The notes: generated by a model from the sequence alone, not told the origin. A DNA stretch of 13,794 nt from an uncultured Clostridium sp. (GCA_938036545.1 CALHQJ010000094.1:1-13794), one strand, 5' to 3'. Counted from the first letter of the stretch, positions 6,592-13,688 are shown. A program made the numbers and translations.

Positions 6592-7494
6592 TTATGACTC
6601 TTTTTGGCCGGAAATTAAAATTTCCAGTCGTTTTTCCAGATTTTTCATCGAAACATCGGTTCTGCTGCCGCCAAACTCTCCGTCCAGAACCCAGTCAATG
6701 GGCGTTTCAGACACAACCCGGATTTCTCTGGTTTTAAACTTGAACACATAGTCATTAGGTTCCTCTTTCAGAAACATATACGAAATAATATTGCTTAAAT
6801 CCTTTGGCGTCTTGGGAGTGCGGATTAAAAGCACTTCAAACAATCCGTCATTTAATGCCACAGACTGGGTAACCAGTCCCTTAAAGCCGCCTACGCTGAT
6901 GGTGTTGGTAATCATGCCGAATACAAATTCATCTTCCAGTGTCAGTTCTTCACATTCAATCCGGCAGTGATAGCTTTTTAACGAGGCCAGGCTTTTTACG
7001 CCCTCCAGCATGTAAGCCTGATGGCCCAGCAGATTTTTTTTATCCTGGGGCGTCTGGTAAGAAATTTCCGTAAAAGCGCCAAATGCCGCAATATACACAA
7101 AACACCGTTCTTCTCCGAACCGCCCAATGTCAATGGCGTAAGGTTCTCCTTCCGTCACCCCTTTGGCTGCATCCAGCATTTTTTTCGGAAGCATCAGGCT
7201 GGAGGCAAAATCATTGGTAGAGCCTGCCGGAATATATCCCAAAAGAGGGGGCTTTTCAAAGCCCATCATTCCTGAAATCGTTTCGTTTAAGGTGCCGTCT
7301 CCGCCGCTGCACACGATTACGTCTGCATCTTTTCCAAAACACTCTGCGGCATGTCTGGCGTCTCCCTGGCACTGGGTAATGTGGGTCTGAACCTGATACC
7401 CTGCTTTTGTAAAAATATCCAGAATGTCAATTAACTTACTGCGTATCTGCTCCTTTCCGGAACAGGGATTTACGATAAAAAGGAGTCTCTTCAT
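6592..7494 (-). CDS. Diacylglycerol kinase family lipid kinase (DgkB/YegS-like)
   Basis: This soluble lipid kinase of the DAGK catalytic-domain family phosphorylates diacylglycerol or a related lipid at the membrane surface. The 300-aa length is standard. The N-terminus has the nucleotide-binding VNPCSGK (8-14), the signature GGDGT is at 64-68, and PAGSTNDFASSL follows around residue 90. The C-terminal DGEFGG is the family's acidic motif. In Gram-positives DgkB recycles diacylglycerol from lipoteichoic acid synthesis; whether this protein does so is inferred. The ATG at 7494 follows a GGGGG stretch within aagggggaaaagag. It lies 23 bases after mutY, so it belongs to the argF-birA-mutY run. 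No terminator is visible between it and the rpoD promoter. Confidence 0.92.
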   Translation of the reverse strand: MKRLLFIVNPCSGKEQIRSKLIDILDIFTKAGYQVQTHITQCQGDARHAAECFGKDADVIVCSGGDGTLNETISGMMGFEKPPLLGYIPAGSTNDFASSLMLPKKMLDAAKGVTEGEPYAIDIGRFGEERCFVYIAAFGAFTEISYQTPQDKKNLLGHQAYMLEGVKSLASLKSYHCRIECEELTLEDEFVFGMITNTISVGGFKGLVTQSVALNDGLFEVLLIRTPKTPKDLSNIISYMFLKEEPNDYVFKFKTREIRVVSETPIDWVLDGEFGGSRTDVSMKNLEKRLEILISGQKES

Positions 7495-7517
7495 CTCTTT
7501 TCCCCCTTCTCATTGTT

Positions 7518-8642
7518 TCACATTATCAATTTCCTATACGCCGAAAATGCATTGGGCAGGGGATATTTTTCTTCCAGGCTTTTCCTGTCTGTAAAAATCA
7601 AATCCCCGTCTCCTTTGGCGTCTGGGCTTAACTCAATCCGGTAACCGGACATTTCCCATTCTACATGGGAAAAAATATGTTTGGCCTTTGGAAGTTCTCT
7701 GGCAGAAAGAACGTCTTCTTCCCGAAGCTGAAACGCCTTTAGAACGTCTTTTTCCTCCAGTCTTCCCTCTACGTTTGGAAGTTCATATAGAGAAGCCAGC
7801 AAACCGGAAGGAGGCCGCTTTTTCAAGGCTATCTGACCGCCTCTGTCCAGGATAACCACTGTGCGTTCCTCTCGTTTTCTCTGCTTCTTAGGCGGCTTAT
7901 AAGGAATTTCTTTCCAAAGGCCTTCTTGTTTGGCTTTGCATAAAGAAGCCAATGGGCATACCAGGCATCTGGGCTCTCCGTTTGGTACGCAGACCAGGGC
8001 ACCTGCTTCAATCAGAGCCTGGTTAAAATCTCCTGGATTCTCCTGATCCATGGTTTCTTTTAAAAGATTTTCTATCTTCCGCTTAAAAGCCGGTTTTGTA
8101 ATATCGCTTCCATCTCCCAGAACTCGGGAAACCACCCGCAGAACGTTGCCGTCTACTGCCGGAACCGGTATGGAAAATGCAATGGATGCAATTGCTCCGG
8201 CTGTATATCTTCCAATCCCTGGAAGTTTGAGGATTTCCTCAAACTTCTCCGGCATCTGCCCTCCGTGATGTTCCACTAATTCCCTTGCGCATTTCTGAAG
8301 ATTTCTGGCCCTGCTGTAGTATCCCAGTCCTTCCCACAGCTTCAAAAGTTTTTCCTCTGGCACTTCCGCCAGGCTCCTGATGTCCGACAGTTCCTCTAAA
8401 AAACGATAAAAATAGGGTTTTACCGCCTCCACCCTGGTCTGCTGAAGCATAATCTCTGAAATCCAGATCCGATAAGGATCCCTGTTTTCCCTCCAGGGCA
8501 GCTTTCTGGCATTCTCCCGATACCAGGATAACAGCGGACGCCTAATCTGCGCCAGTCGTTCCACATCTGAAAAACCGCCATGCTCTCTGTCTTCCAAAAC
8601 CTGAATGTTGTCATACAGTCCCATTAACCAGTTTTCAGACAT
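7518..8642 (-). CDS. mutY: Adenine DNA glycosylase MutY
   Basis: MutY removes adenine mispaired with 8-oxoguanine. The 374-aa protein has the whole layout. Catalytic E63 lies in SEIMLQQTRV, the helix-hairpin-helix is LPGIGRYTAGAI, the catalytic Asp is in VDGNVLRV, and the 4Fe-4S cysteines are in CVPNGEPRCLVCPLASLC. A NUDIX-like C-terminal domain carries the 8-oxoG-reading loop F324-S325-H326. The cysteine spacing is C-X7-C-X2-C-X5-C, one residue longer in the first gap than the classic C-X6; the codons read cleanly, so it is not an error in frame. The ATG at 8642 has AGGGGAG about nine bases upstream and overlaps the birA end by 8 bases. The N-terminus is some 25 residues longer than in many MutYs; Met7 is an alternative start. 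Confidence 0.96.
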   Translation of the reverse strand: MSENWLMGLYDNIQVLEDREHGGFSDVERLAQIRRPLLSWYRENARKLPWRENRDPYRIWISEIMLQQTRVEAVKPYFYRFLEELSDIRSLAEVPEEKLLKLWEGLGYYSRARNLQKCARELVEHHGGQMPEKFEEILKLPGIGRYTAGAIASIAFSIPVPAVDGNVLRVVSRVLGDGSDITKPAFKRKIENLLKETMDQENPGDFNQALIEAGALVCVPNGEPRCLVCPLASLCKAKQEGLWKEIPYKPPKKQRKREERTVVILDRGGQIALKKRPPSGLLASLYELPNVEGRLEEKDVLKAFQLREEDVLSARELPKAKHIFSHVEWEMSGYRIELSPDAKGDGDLIFTDRKSLEEKYPLPNAFSAYRKLIM

Positions 8643-9444
8643 ATCCGTATACTCCCCTTACTGATACTTCTCCGGAAACTACTGCCTGCAGCTTTCCGTC
8701 AGGAAGCTCTACTATCAGTTCTCCTTCGGCTCCGATTCCCCGGCAGATTCCCGTATACGCTCCGGCAGGATCCAGAACCGTTACCTGACGCCCCAGATTA
8801 ATCAGTCTGGAATCGTACTCTTCTTTTAACTGGCCCAAATCCAGGTTTTCCAGAAATCTCTGGTAATATTCTTCAAAGGCTGCCATAATCTCCGAAATAA
8901 TCCGGATCCGGTCTGTCTGCTCTCCCTTTTCCAGATACAGGGATGTGGCGGTATCCCGAATTTCTTCCGGAAATTCTGTCATATTGGCGTTAATTCCAAT
9001 TCCCACTACCACATATTCCGGCTGGCTTCCCTTGCTTCTCATCTCCGTCAGGATTCCGCAGATTTTCTTTTCATTTATAACCAAATCATTTGGCCACTTA
9101 ATCCAGGACTGTAATCCAGCGCCTTTCTGAATCCCTTTTTCTACTGCCAGAGCAGCCACAAGAGTCAGCATAGAAGCCTTATCTGCCGGAATCTCCGGTC
9201 TTAAAAGCAGGCTCATCCAGATACCGGTTCCAGCAGGCGATACCCAGGTACGTCCTCTTCGCCCTTTTCCGGCAGACTGGCTTTCTGCTATTACAAGAGT
9301 TCCTTCCGGCCAGCCCTCTTTCGCCAGTTTTCCACACTGGATATTGGTAGAATCCGTCTCCTGAAACACTTTGATCTGCCTTCCGGCCCACCGGCCTGAT
9401 AGCTGTCCTGATAGCTGCTCCGCTGTCAGCATCTGTTCCGCCAT
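8635..9444 (-). CDS. birA: Biotin--[acetyl-CoA-carboxylase] ligase BirA, without DNA-binding domain
   Basis: BirA activates biotin with ATP and attaches it to a lysine of biotin carrier domains. The 269-aa protein has the biotinyl-adenylate loop GKGRRGR at 59-65, DSTN at 31-34, KWPND at 116-120, and a C-terminal SH3-like domain (about 220-269). Before DSTN there are only 30 residues, so the N-terminal winged helix of the bifunctional repressor type is absent. A strong GGAGG site six bases from the ATG at 9444 shows that this is the true start, not a truncation of the call. It should be a monofunctional (class I) ligase that does not repress biotin genes. It lies 3 bases after a small membrane protein gene and overlaps mutY. 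Confidence 0.95.
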   Translation of the reverse strand: MAEQMLTAEQLSGQLSGRWAGRQIKVFQETDSTNIQCGKLAKEGWPEGTLVIAESQSAGKGRRGRTWVSPAGTGIWMSLLLRPEIPADKASMLTLVAALAVEKGIQKGAGLQSWIKWPNDLVINEKKICGILTEMRSKGSQPEYVVVGIGINANMTEFPEEIRDTATSLYLEKGEQTDRIRIISEIMAAFEEYYQRFLENLDLGQLKEEYDSRLINLGRQVTVLDPAGAYTGICRGIGAEGELIVELPDGKLQAVVSGEVSVRGVYGYV

Positions 9445-9447
9445 GGC

Positions 9448-9753
9448 TTACCTCCAAAGGCTTACGGCGCTGACAACCGCCAGAACAGTAAGGCCTGTCC
9501 CTAGCAGCAGCAACAGCACTCCGCCTATCTTTTTCTTCTTATCCCGGCCGCTCTGGTTAATCCGGAAATAGCCGTTTACATAATTCAGCACTGCTGCCAG
9601 AAAAAAAATCACCGGAAACAGGGTCAAATGGCCGTCAGGATTCAAAAAGGAAATTACCGACAGCATCACAATGGCAATGCCAATTACAATGTGAATTAAA
9701 TCCAGGATAAAGCTGCTGTTTCTGGACGTTTTTTTTCCCGGCTGACGATACAT
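9448..9753 (-). CDS. Small membrane protein of unknown function (three predicted helices)
   Basis: I do not recognise this 101-aa protein. It has a short basic N-terminus (RQPGKKTSR), three hydrophobic segments at about residues 15-37, 42-63 and 76-98, and a cluster of lysines (RDKKKK) before the third. There is no signal peptidase site or catalytic motif. That it is a real gene is supported by its own AGGAGG site inside the last argF codons, a TAATG junction in which its ATG shares a base with the argF stop, and a gap of only 3 bases to birA. Expression is therefore tied to argF. It may be inserted in the membrane with a cytoplasmic N-terminus (positive-inside rule). Confidence 0.85.
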   Translation of the reverse strand: MYRQPGKKTSRNSSFILDLIHIVIGIAIVMLSVISFLNPDGHLTLFPVIFFLAAVLNYVNGYFRINQSGRDKKKKIGGVLLLLLGTGLTVLAVVSAVSLWR

Positions 9754-10745
9754 TATACTCCTCCTAAGGTAGCTGCCATCACAGCCTTAATGGTGTGCAT
9801 ACGGTTTTCTGCTTCTTCAAAAACCTTGGAACGGCTGCTCTCAAATACTTCATCGGTCACTTCCATATCTTCAATGCCAAACCGTTCTCCCATTTCTCTT
9901 CCAATGCCGGTTTTTAAATCGTGGAACGCAGGCAGGCAGTGAAGGAAAATCGCATTTTCTCCTGCATTGTTCATAATGTCCATGGTGACCTTATAGGGAG
10001 ATAATTCACGGATTCTCTGCTCCCATACTTCATCCGGCTCTCCCATGGATACCCAGACGTCCGTATATACTACATCAGCTCCCCTGGTTCCTTCTATTAC
10101 ATCTTCGGTCAGAGTAATACTGCCGCCTGACTGGATCGCATATTCCTCACATTCTTTTACCAGGCTTTCATTGGGGAAATAGCTCTTTGGAGCACAGGCC
10201 ACAAAATCCATGCCCATTTTCGTACATGCAATCATCAGGGAATTTCCCATATTATAACGGGCGTCTCCCATATATACCAGGCGCAGGCCCTTCAGTCTTC
10301 CAAAATGCTCTCGGATCGTTAAAAAATCTGCCAGCATCTGGGTCGGATGGTACTCATTGGTAAGGCCGTTCCAAACCGGAACTCCTGCATACTTTGCCAG
10401 CTCTTCCACTTTTTCCTGTCCATATCCCCGATATTCAATACCTTCATACATTCTTCCCAGTACCCTGGCCGTATCGGCAATGCTTTCTTTCTTTCCAATC
10501 TGGCTGGCTTTTGGATCCAGATATGTAGAACCCATCCCCAGATCATGGGCGGCCACTTCAAAGGAACATCTGGTTCTGGTGCTGGTTTTTTCAAAAATCA
10601 GAGCCACATTTTTACCTCTTAAAGTGTCCATGGGAAGGCCCCTCTTTTTCTTATCCTTTAATTCTGCAGCCAGATCCAGTAAATAAGTAATCTCTTCTGG
10701 TGTATAATCTTTCAGTGTTAAAAAATGTCTTCCTTTTAAGTCCAT
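9753..10745 (-). CDS. argF: Ornithine carbamoyltransferase
   Basis: The enzyme makes citrulline from ornithine and carbamoyl phosphate, in arginine synthesis or, run backwards, in the arginine deiminase pathway. The 330-aa protein carries the carbamoyl-phosphate motif STRTR at 55-59, the ornithine-side MGDARYNMGNS, and HCLP at 269-272. The start is placed at the ATG at 10745, with GGGGAG about seven bases upstream; the frame stays open to a GTG at 10790, but that has no ribosome site. No other arg gene or arc gene is nearby, so the direction of use is not shown; an isolated gene named argF is the usual anabolic call. No convincing promoter was found: the 150-bp repeat element begins 46 bases upstream, where a promoter would be expected. 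Confidence 0.96.
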   Translation of the reverse strand: MDLKGRHFLTLKDYTPEEITYLLDLAAELKDKKKRGLPMDTLRGKNVALIFEKTSTRTRCSFEVAAHDLGMGSTYLDPKASQIGKKESIADTARVLGRMYEGIEYRGYGQEKVEELAKYAGVPVWNGLTNEYHPTQMLADFLTIREHFGRLKGLRLVYMGDARYNMGNSLMIACTKMGMDFVACAPKSYFPNESLVKECEEYAIQSGGSITLTEDVIEGTRGADVVYTDVWVSMGEPDEVWEQRIRELSPYKVTMDIMNNAGENAIFLHCLPAFHDLKTGIGREMGERFGIEDMEVTDEVFESSRSKVFEEAENRMHTIKAVMAATLGGV

Positions 10746-10790
10746 CTTATGCTCTCCCCTTTTCTCTATCTGATTTTTGTATAAAATCAC

Positions 10791-10940
10791 GTAACTATTC
10801 AGGACGGCGGAAAATCTGGCAAAAAACCGTGTAAGCCTGTTTTTAAGCGGTTTTTCCCAGCAGGTTCCGCATCGGAGGAATCTCCGATGCTTCTTGTCCG
10901 GCTAAGCTTGGCAAGAAAATACACCGTCCTGAATAGTTAC
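10791..10940. repeat. 150-bp MITE-like element with perfect 17-bp terminal inverted repeats
   Basis: The element starts with gtaactattcaggacgg (10791-10807) and ends with its exact reverse complement (10924-10940). Inside are a perfect 9-bp hairpin (gcatcggag, loop gaat, ctccgatgc; 10869-10890) and an 8-bp hairpin (aaaaaccg with cggttttt; 10822-10855), which has T runs on both strands. There is no ORF of note. A 20-base match to its left end occurs in reverse at 2-21. I could not identify a target-site duplication in the flanks (aaaatcac and taaattac). Size, inverted ends and lack of coding capacity fit a non-autonomous mobile element or a dispersed intergenic repeat. Confidence 0.8.
10822..10855. 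terminator. Possible bidirectional terminator hairpin inside the repeat element
   Basis: An 8-bp stem (aaaaaccg and cggttttt) encloses an 18-base loop and is flanked by T runs on either strand (minus cggttttttgcc, plus cggtttttccc). It is GC-poor, so strength is uncertain. It is the only terminator-like structure between the patatin-like gene and argF, together with the strong GC hairpin at 10869-10890. Confidence 0.4.
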
Positions 10941-10947
10941 TAAATTA

Positions 10948-12099
10948 CTATATTACAAGGCGGCTGTCAAGTGTGCCAAGGCCTTTTTGCACTTCTTTTA
11001 TCAACTCTTCTGATGTATAAATATAAAGTCTTTTTAATTTTAGCTTTTTTGCCATCTCTTCTAAAACCGCCAGATAAAGTTCCTTGTAATTCCAATCCTC
11101 CCTGAGCCTTAATTTCGCTGCCAGATGAGGAAAAATCTGTTCTGTAAAAGGCCGGTATCCCTCTAAATGCTCCCAGTCTTCTTCCTCTAAAACCGGACGG
11201 ATATACAGCTTTAACAGCTCCAGCTCCGACAGCATCCGGTCAAAATAATATGCCTCGCTGCCAGGGGCGTCAATATAATAATGCCTGCCCCACAAACCGT
11301 AAAGCATTCTCTGAGCGTCATAATATCCCAGCAGCATATTTTTCTTCGCCTTCTTTTTATTAAAATCCAGAATCCCGCCTAAATCCTGTCTGGGGGCAAT
11401 CCGGTAAACGGATGTATCTTCCGGAATTTCCAGAAAGCGCTCACTGTCCCGTCCGATGCCATAAATCCGCAGAATGATAATATCTTTATATCCTGCGTCC
11501 AGCAGCGGCTCCACAGGCACATTGTCCACACTTCCGCCGTCCATATACCGTTTTCCACCCAGCTTTTCATTTTTAAAGGCAAAAAAGTAGGCGCTGGCCA
11601 AAAGCATGTCCCCAATCTGCCCTTCCGGAAGAGCTTTTACGTCTATCAGCATCTTTTTCATATCCGACAGGGAATAGGTCACCACAAACAGGTCTCTGGG
11701 AGAATTGCGTATTTTTTCTTCATCTACGGTCTCCGTAATCAGGTTTCGCAAAGGGGTTACATCCAGCCCTTTATCTGCAAAAATCCGTTTGATAGCCCCT
11801 GCAATCTCCTGAAAATCCTCTGTTTTTAAATTGAGGGACATCATTTTTTCCATAATCCCGTCGTCTACGTCCATAACCTTCGAGTAGCTGATATTTTCCC
11901 AGATGTGTTCCGCTTTTTCCAGGTCATCCATACACATAAGGGCGCCGTTTAAGGCCCCTACAGATGCGCCGGAAATTCCTTTTATCCGAATGCCGGCCTC
12001 CTTTAACGCCTTCCATGCGCCAATCTGGTAAGCGCCTCTGGCACCTCCGCCTTCCAGTACAATTCCATACTCCTTTGAACCATCAATCTGAAGTTCCAT
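10948..12099 (-). CDS. Patatin-like phospholipase
   Basis: Patatin-family serine lipases cleave acyl chains from phospholipids or neutral lipids with a Ser-Asp dyad. Counting from the ATG at 12099 the protein has 383 aa. The oxyanion loop GGGARG is at 17-22, the nucleophile elbow GASVG at 44-48 with S46, and DGGS with the catalytic Asp at D187. After about residue 230 comes a C-terminal region of some 150 residues that I do not recognise; it is rich in Leu, Lys and Tyr. There is no signal peptide, so it acts from the cytosol. The start is chosen for its GGAGGG site; a longer frame to a TTG at 12141 would begin inside a terminator stem. The stop codon is only 7 bases from the repeat element. 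Confidence 0.92.
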   Translation of the reverse strand: MELQIDGSKEYGIVLEGGGARGAYQIGAWKALKEAGIRIKGISGASVGALNGALMCMDDLEKAEHIWENISYSKVMDVDDGIMEKMMSLNLKTEDFQEIAGAIKRIFADKGLDVTPLRNLITETVDEEKIRNSPRDLFVVTYSLSDMKKMLIDVKALPEGQIGDMLLASAYFFAFKNEKLGGKRYMDGGSVDNVPVEPLLDAGYKDIIILRIYGIGRDSERFLEIPEDTSVYRIAPRQDLGGILDFNKKKAKKNMLLGYYDAQRMLYGLWGRHYYIDAPGSEAYYFDRMLSELELLKLYIRPVLEEEDWEHLEGYRPFTEQIFPHLAAKLRLREDWNYKELYLAVLEEMAKKLKLKRLYIYTSEELIKEVQKGLGTLDSRLVI

Positions 12100-12120
12100 T
12101 ATCCCTCCAACTGTTATCTT

Positions 12121-12195
12121 CAAAAAAGAAAGCTGCCGCAAAACGAAATGCCGGTTTTCTGTGCTCAGAGTCCGCCTTATTTCATTTTGCGGCAG
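12121..12195 (-). terminator. Large hairpin terminator or attenuator between the SPFH and patatin-like genes
   Basis: A 17-bp stem with one wobble pairs 12179-12195 with 12133-12149 across a 29-base loop that has its own small hairpin (tctg/caga). On the minus strand it is followed by ctttcttttttg. It lies 22 bases beyond the SPFH-gene stop. It also lies only 34 bases before the patatin-like start, with no room for a separate promoter after it, so patatin expression may depend on read-through. Confidence 0.8.
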
Positions 12196-12217
12196 TTACG
12201 CCAATTTACTTCGGATC

Positions 12218-13159
12218 TTACTGGTTTACATCAGCATCCGTCTTTTTCGCAATCTCTGATATGGATGTAACCAGACCTGCTAATCCCTGAATTTCCGATG
12301 GGATAATAATCTTGGTAGCCCGTCCGTTGGCTGCTGCCTGGAATGCCTCCAAACTCTTTAACTGAAGAACAGAGCTGTCTGCTCCGGCCTCTTTAATAAA
12401 CCGGATACCATCTGCCTGAGCTTGCTGAATCTTTAAGATCGCTTCTGCCTGGCCCTCTGCCTCCTTGATCCGCTTCTCCTTTTCTGCCTCTGCACGGAGA
12501 ATTGCTGCCTGTTTATCTGCCTCTGCATCCAAAATTGCAGATTCCTTCTTACCTTCTGCCACCAGAATGGTGGATTTCTTCTCACCCTCCGCACGAAGGA
12601 TTGCCTCACGGCGTTCACGTTCTGCCTTCATCTGTTTCTCCATAGCGTCCTGAATAGCTGCCGGAGGAATGATGTTTTTCAGTTCTACACGGTTTACCTT
12701 AATGCCCCAGGGATCTGTAGCAATGTCCAGAGACGCTCTCATTTTTGCATTAATCGTCTCTCTGGAAGTCAGAGTCTGGTCTAACTCCATCTCGCCGATA
12801 ATGTTTCTCAGGGTGGTGGCAGTCAGATTCTCAATTGCCATAATCGGATTCTCCACACCGTATGCATACAGCTTTGGATCGGTAATCTGGAAAAATACAA
12901 CTGTATCAATCCGCATGGTAACGTTATCTTTGGTAATAACGGGCTGGGGCGGGAAATCCGCTACCTGCTCCTTTAAGTTCACCCGTTTGGCCGCCCGTTC
13001 AATAATGGGTACTTTAAAATGAAGACCTGTAGACCAGGTTGCCTTGTATGCGCCAAGGCGTTCGATAATCACTGCCTGGGCCTGGGGCACTACCTTTACA
13101 CATGAAGCCAGCACTGCCAAAACAATCAGCAGAATAATTACCACTAAAATAAATCCCAT
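12218..13159 (-). CDS. SPFH/stomatin-family membrane protein (QmcA-like)
   Basis: SPFH (band 7) proteins form large membrane-bound rings or cages that organise lipids and membrane proteases. The 313-aa protein has one N-terminal membrane anchor (residues 2-19), the SPFH domain (about 22-180, with RLGAYKATWSTGLHFKVP and LKNIIPP), and a long charged helix. The helix contains five exact 11-residue repeats with Ile at 187, 198, 209, 220 and 231 and an Ala-Glu pair three residues after each, the hendecad pattern of a right-handed coiled coil. The C-terminus (about 265-313) is a hydrophobic ring-closing region. A strong AAGGAGG precedes the ATG at 13159. It follows an NfeD-like gene by 15 bases, the classic pairing for this family. 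Confidence 0.94.
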   Translation of the reverse strand: MGFILVVIILLIVLAVLASCVKVVPQAQAVIIERLGAYKATWSTGLHFKVPIIERAAKRVNLKEQVADFPPQPVITKDNVTMRIDTVVFFQITDPKLYAYGVENPIMAIENLTATTLRNIIGEMELDQTLTSRETINAKMRASLDIATDPWGIKVNRVELKNIIPPAAIQDAMEKQMKAERERREAILRAEGEKKSTILVAEGKKESAILDAEADKQAAILRAEAEKEKRIKEAEGQAEAILKIQQAQADGIRFIKEAGADSSVLQLKSLEAFQAAANGRATKIIIPSEIQGLAGLVTSISEIAKKTDADVNQ

Positions 13160-13174
13160 ATTTACCTCCTTCTG

Positions 13175-13606
13175 TCAGGTATCCGCCTCAACAATCAGCT
13201 TAACCCCCTGAATCTTTTTAATCGTTACAATAGTTCCCTCCTGGATGACTATATCATCCCGAACACTTCGGGCCGTCCATTCCTGGCCGCCCACAACTGC
13301 AGCTCCGGTAGCATTCAGATTATCCACCACAGAAGTAATCCTGGCCTGCTTTCCTACCAGACTGTCTGCATTGGTTTTGGTAATGTCTCCGTTTATATAC
13401 TTTTTCGCAAAAGGCCTGACTAAAAATAAGGCTACAAAGGAAACAACTACAAAGGCTGCAAGCTGGGCTTCCGTACCCAGACTGGTAAAGCTTAATGCAA
13501 AAGCTGCCAGTGCGCCTGCTGCAAACCAAATGGTGGTCAAAGCCATGGTGGCTATCTCAATGCCTAACAATACGACAAAAATAACCAGCCAGATAACCGG
13601 TGACAT
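13175..13606 (-). CDS. NfeD-like membrane protein with OB-fold domain
   Basis: NfeD proteins are partners of SPFH proteins, co-encoded across bacteria, and are thought to act inside or beneath the SPFH cage. This 143-aa short form has three hydrophobic segments (about residues 4-22, 24-42 and 47-66), a basic link (RPFAKKY), and a C-terminal OB-fold domain (about 80-143). The domain contains the family's VGKQARITSVVDNLNATGAAVVGG and QEWTARS segments in two adjoining blocks. It lacks the N-terminal serine protease domain of long NfeD proteins. The ATG at 13606 has AAGGAGG at eight bases. It is the first gene of a unit with the SPFH gene, driven by the promoter at 13679-13707. Confidence 0.92.
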   Translation of the reverse strand: MSPVIWLVIFVVLLGIEIATMALTTIWFAAGALAAFALSFTSLGTEAQLAAFVVVSFVALFLVRPFAKKYINGDITKTNADSLVGKQARITSVVDNLNATGAAVVGGQEWTARSVRDDIVIQEGTIVTIKKIQGVKLIVEADT

Positions 13607-13673
13607 ACACTTTGCCTCCTTTTCTTATAATCGAATTTTCTTTCATTTACCATAAGCTTCCTTGCTTATTTAG

Positions 13674-13688
13674 GTGATATTATATCAC
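13674..13688. promoter_or_regulatory. 15-bp perfect palindrome covering the -10 box of the nfeD-like promoter
   Basis: The sequence gtgatat-t-atatcac is a perfect inverted repeat and contains the whole -10 hexamer (13679-13684). A repressor bound here would block the promoter. The AT-rich core overlaps the -10 consensus, so part of the symmetry may be coincidence, but the GTG/CAC ends are not required by the promoter. Confidence 0.4.

Noticed and set aside
10746..10790. Longer ArgF starting at the GTG at 10790
   Set aside because: The added 15 residues have no ribosome site and are not part of the family's usual N-terminus; GGGGAG precedes the ATG at 10745.
22..10790. The 10.8-kb block between the two element ends as a composite transposon or island
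   Set aside because: The block holds housekeeping genes (rpoD, argF, birA, ptsH), with no transposase, integrase or base-composition break that I can see. The repeats point outward as ends of separate small copies.
10791..10807. ArgR (ARG box) operator at the argF upstream region, from the TGAATA-like bases
   Set aside because: The bases belong to the element's inverted repeat and recur at its far end and at 5-21, away from arginine genes. Only a half-site resembles an ARG box.
12100..12141. Longer patatin-like protein starting at TTG 12141
   Set aside because: The TTG lies inside the stem of the SPFH-gene terminator; GGAGGG precedes the ATG at 12099, and the GGGARG loop sits at the normal distance from it.
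12455..12604. Tandem DNA repeat or CRISPR-like array in the SPFH gene
   Set aside because: The periodicity is 33 bases but sequence identity is imperfect and in frame; it is explained by the 11-residue protein repeat. No CRISPR array was seen anywhere in the window.
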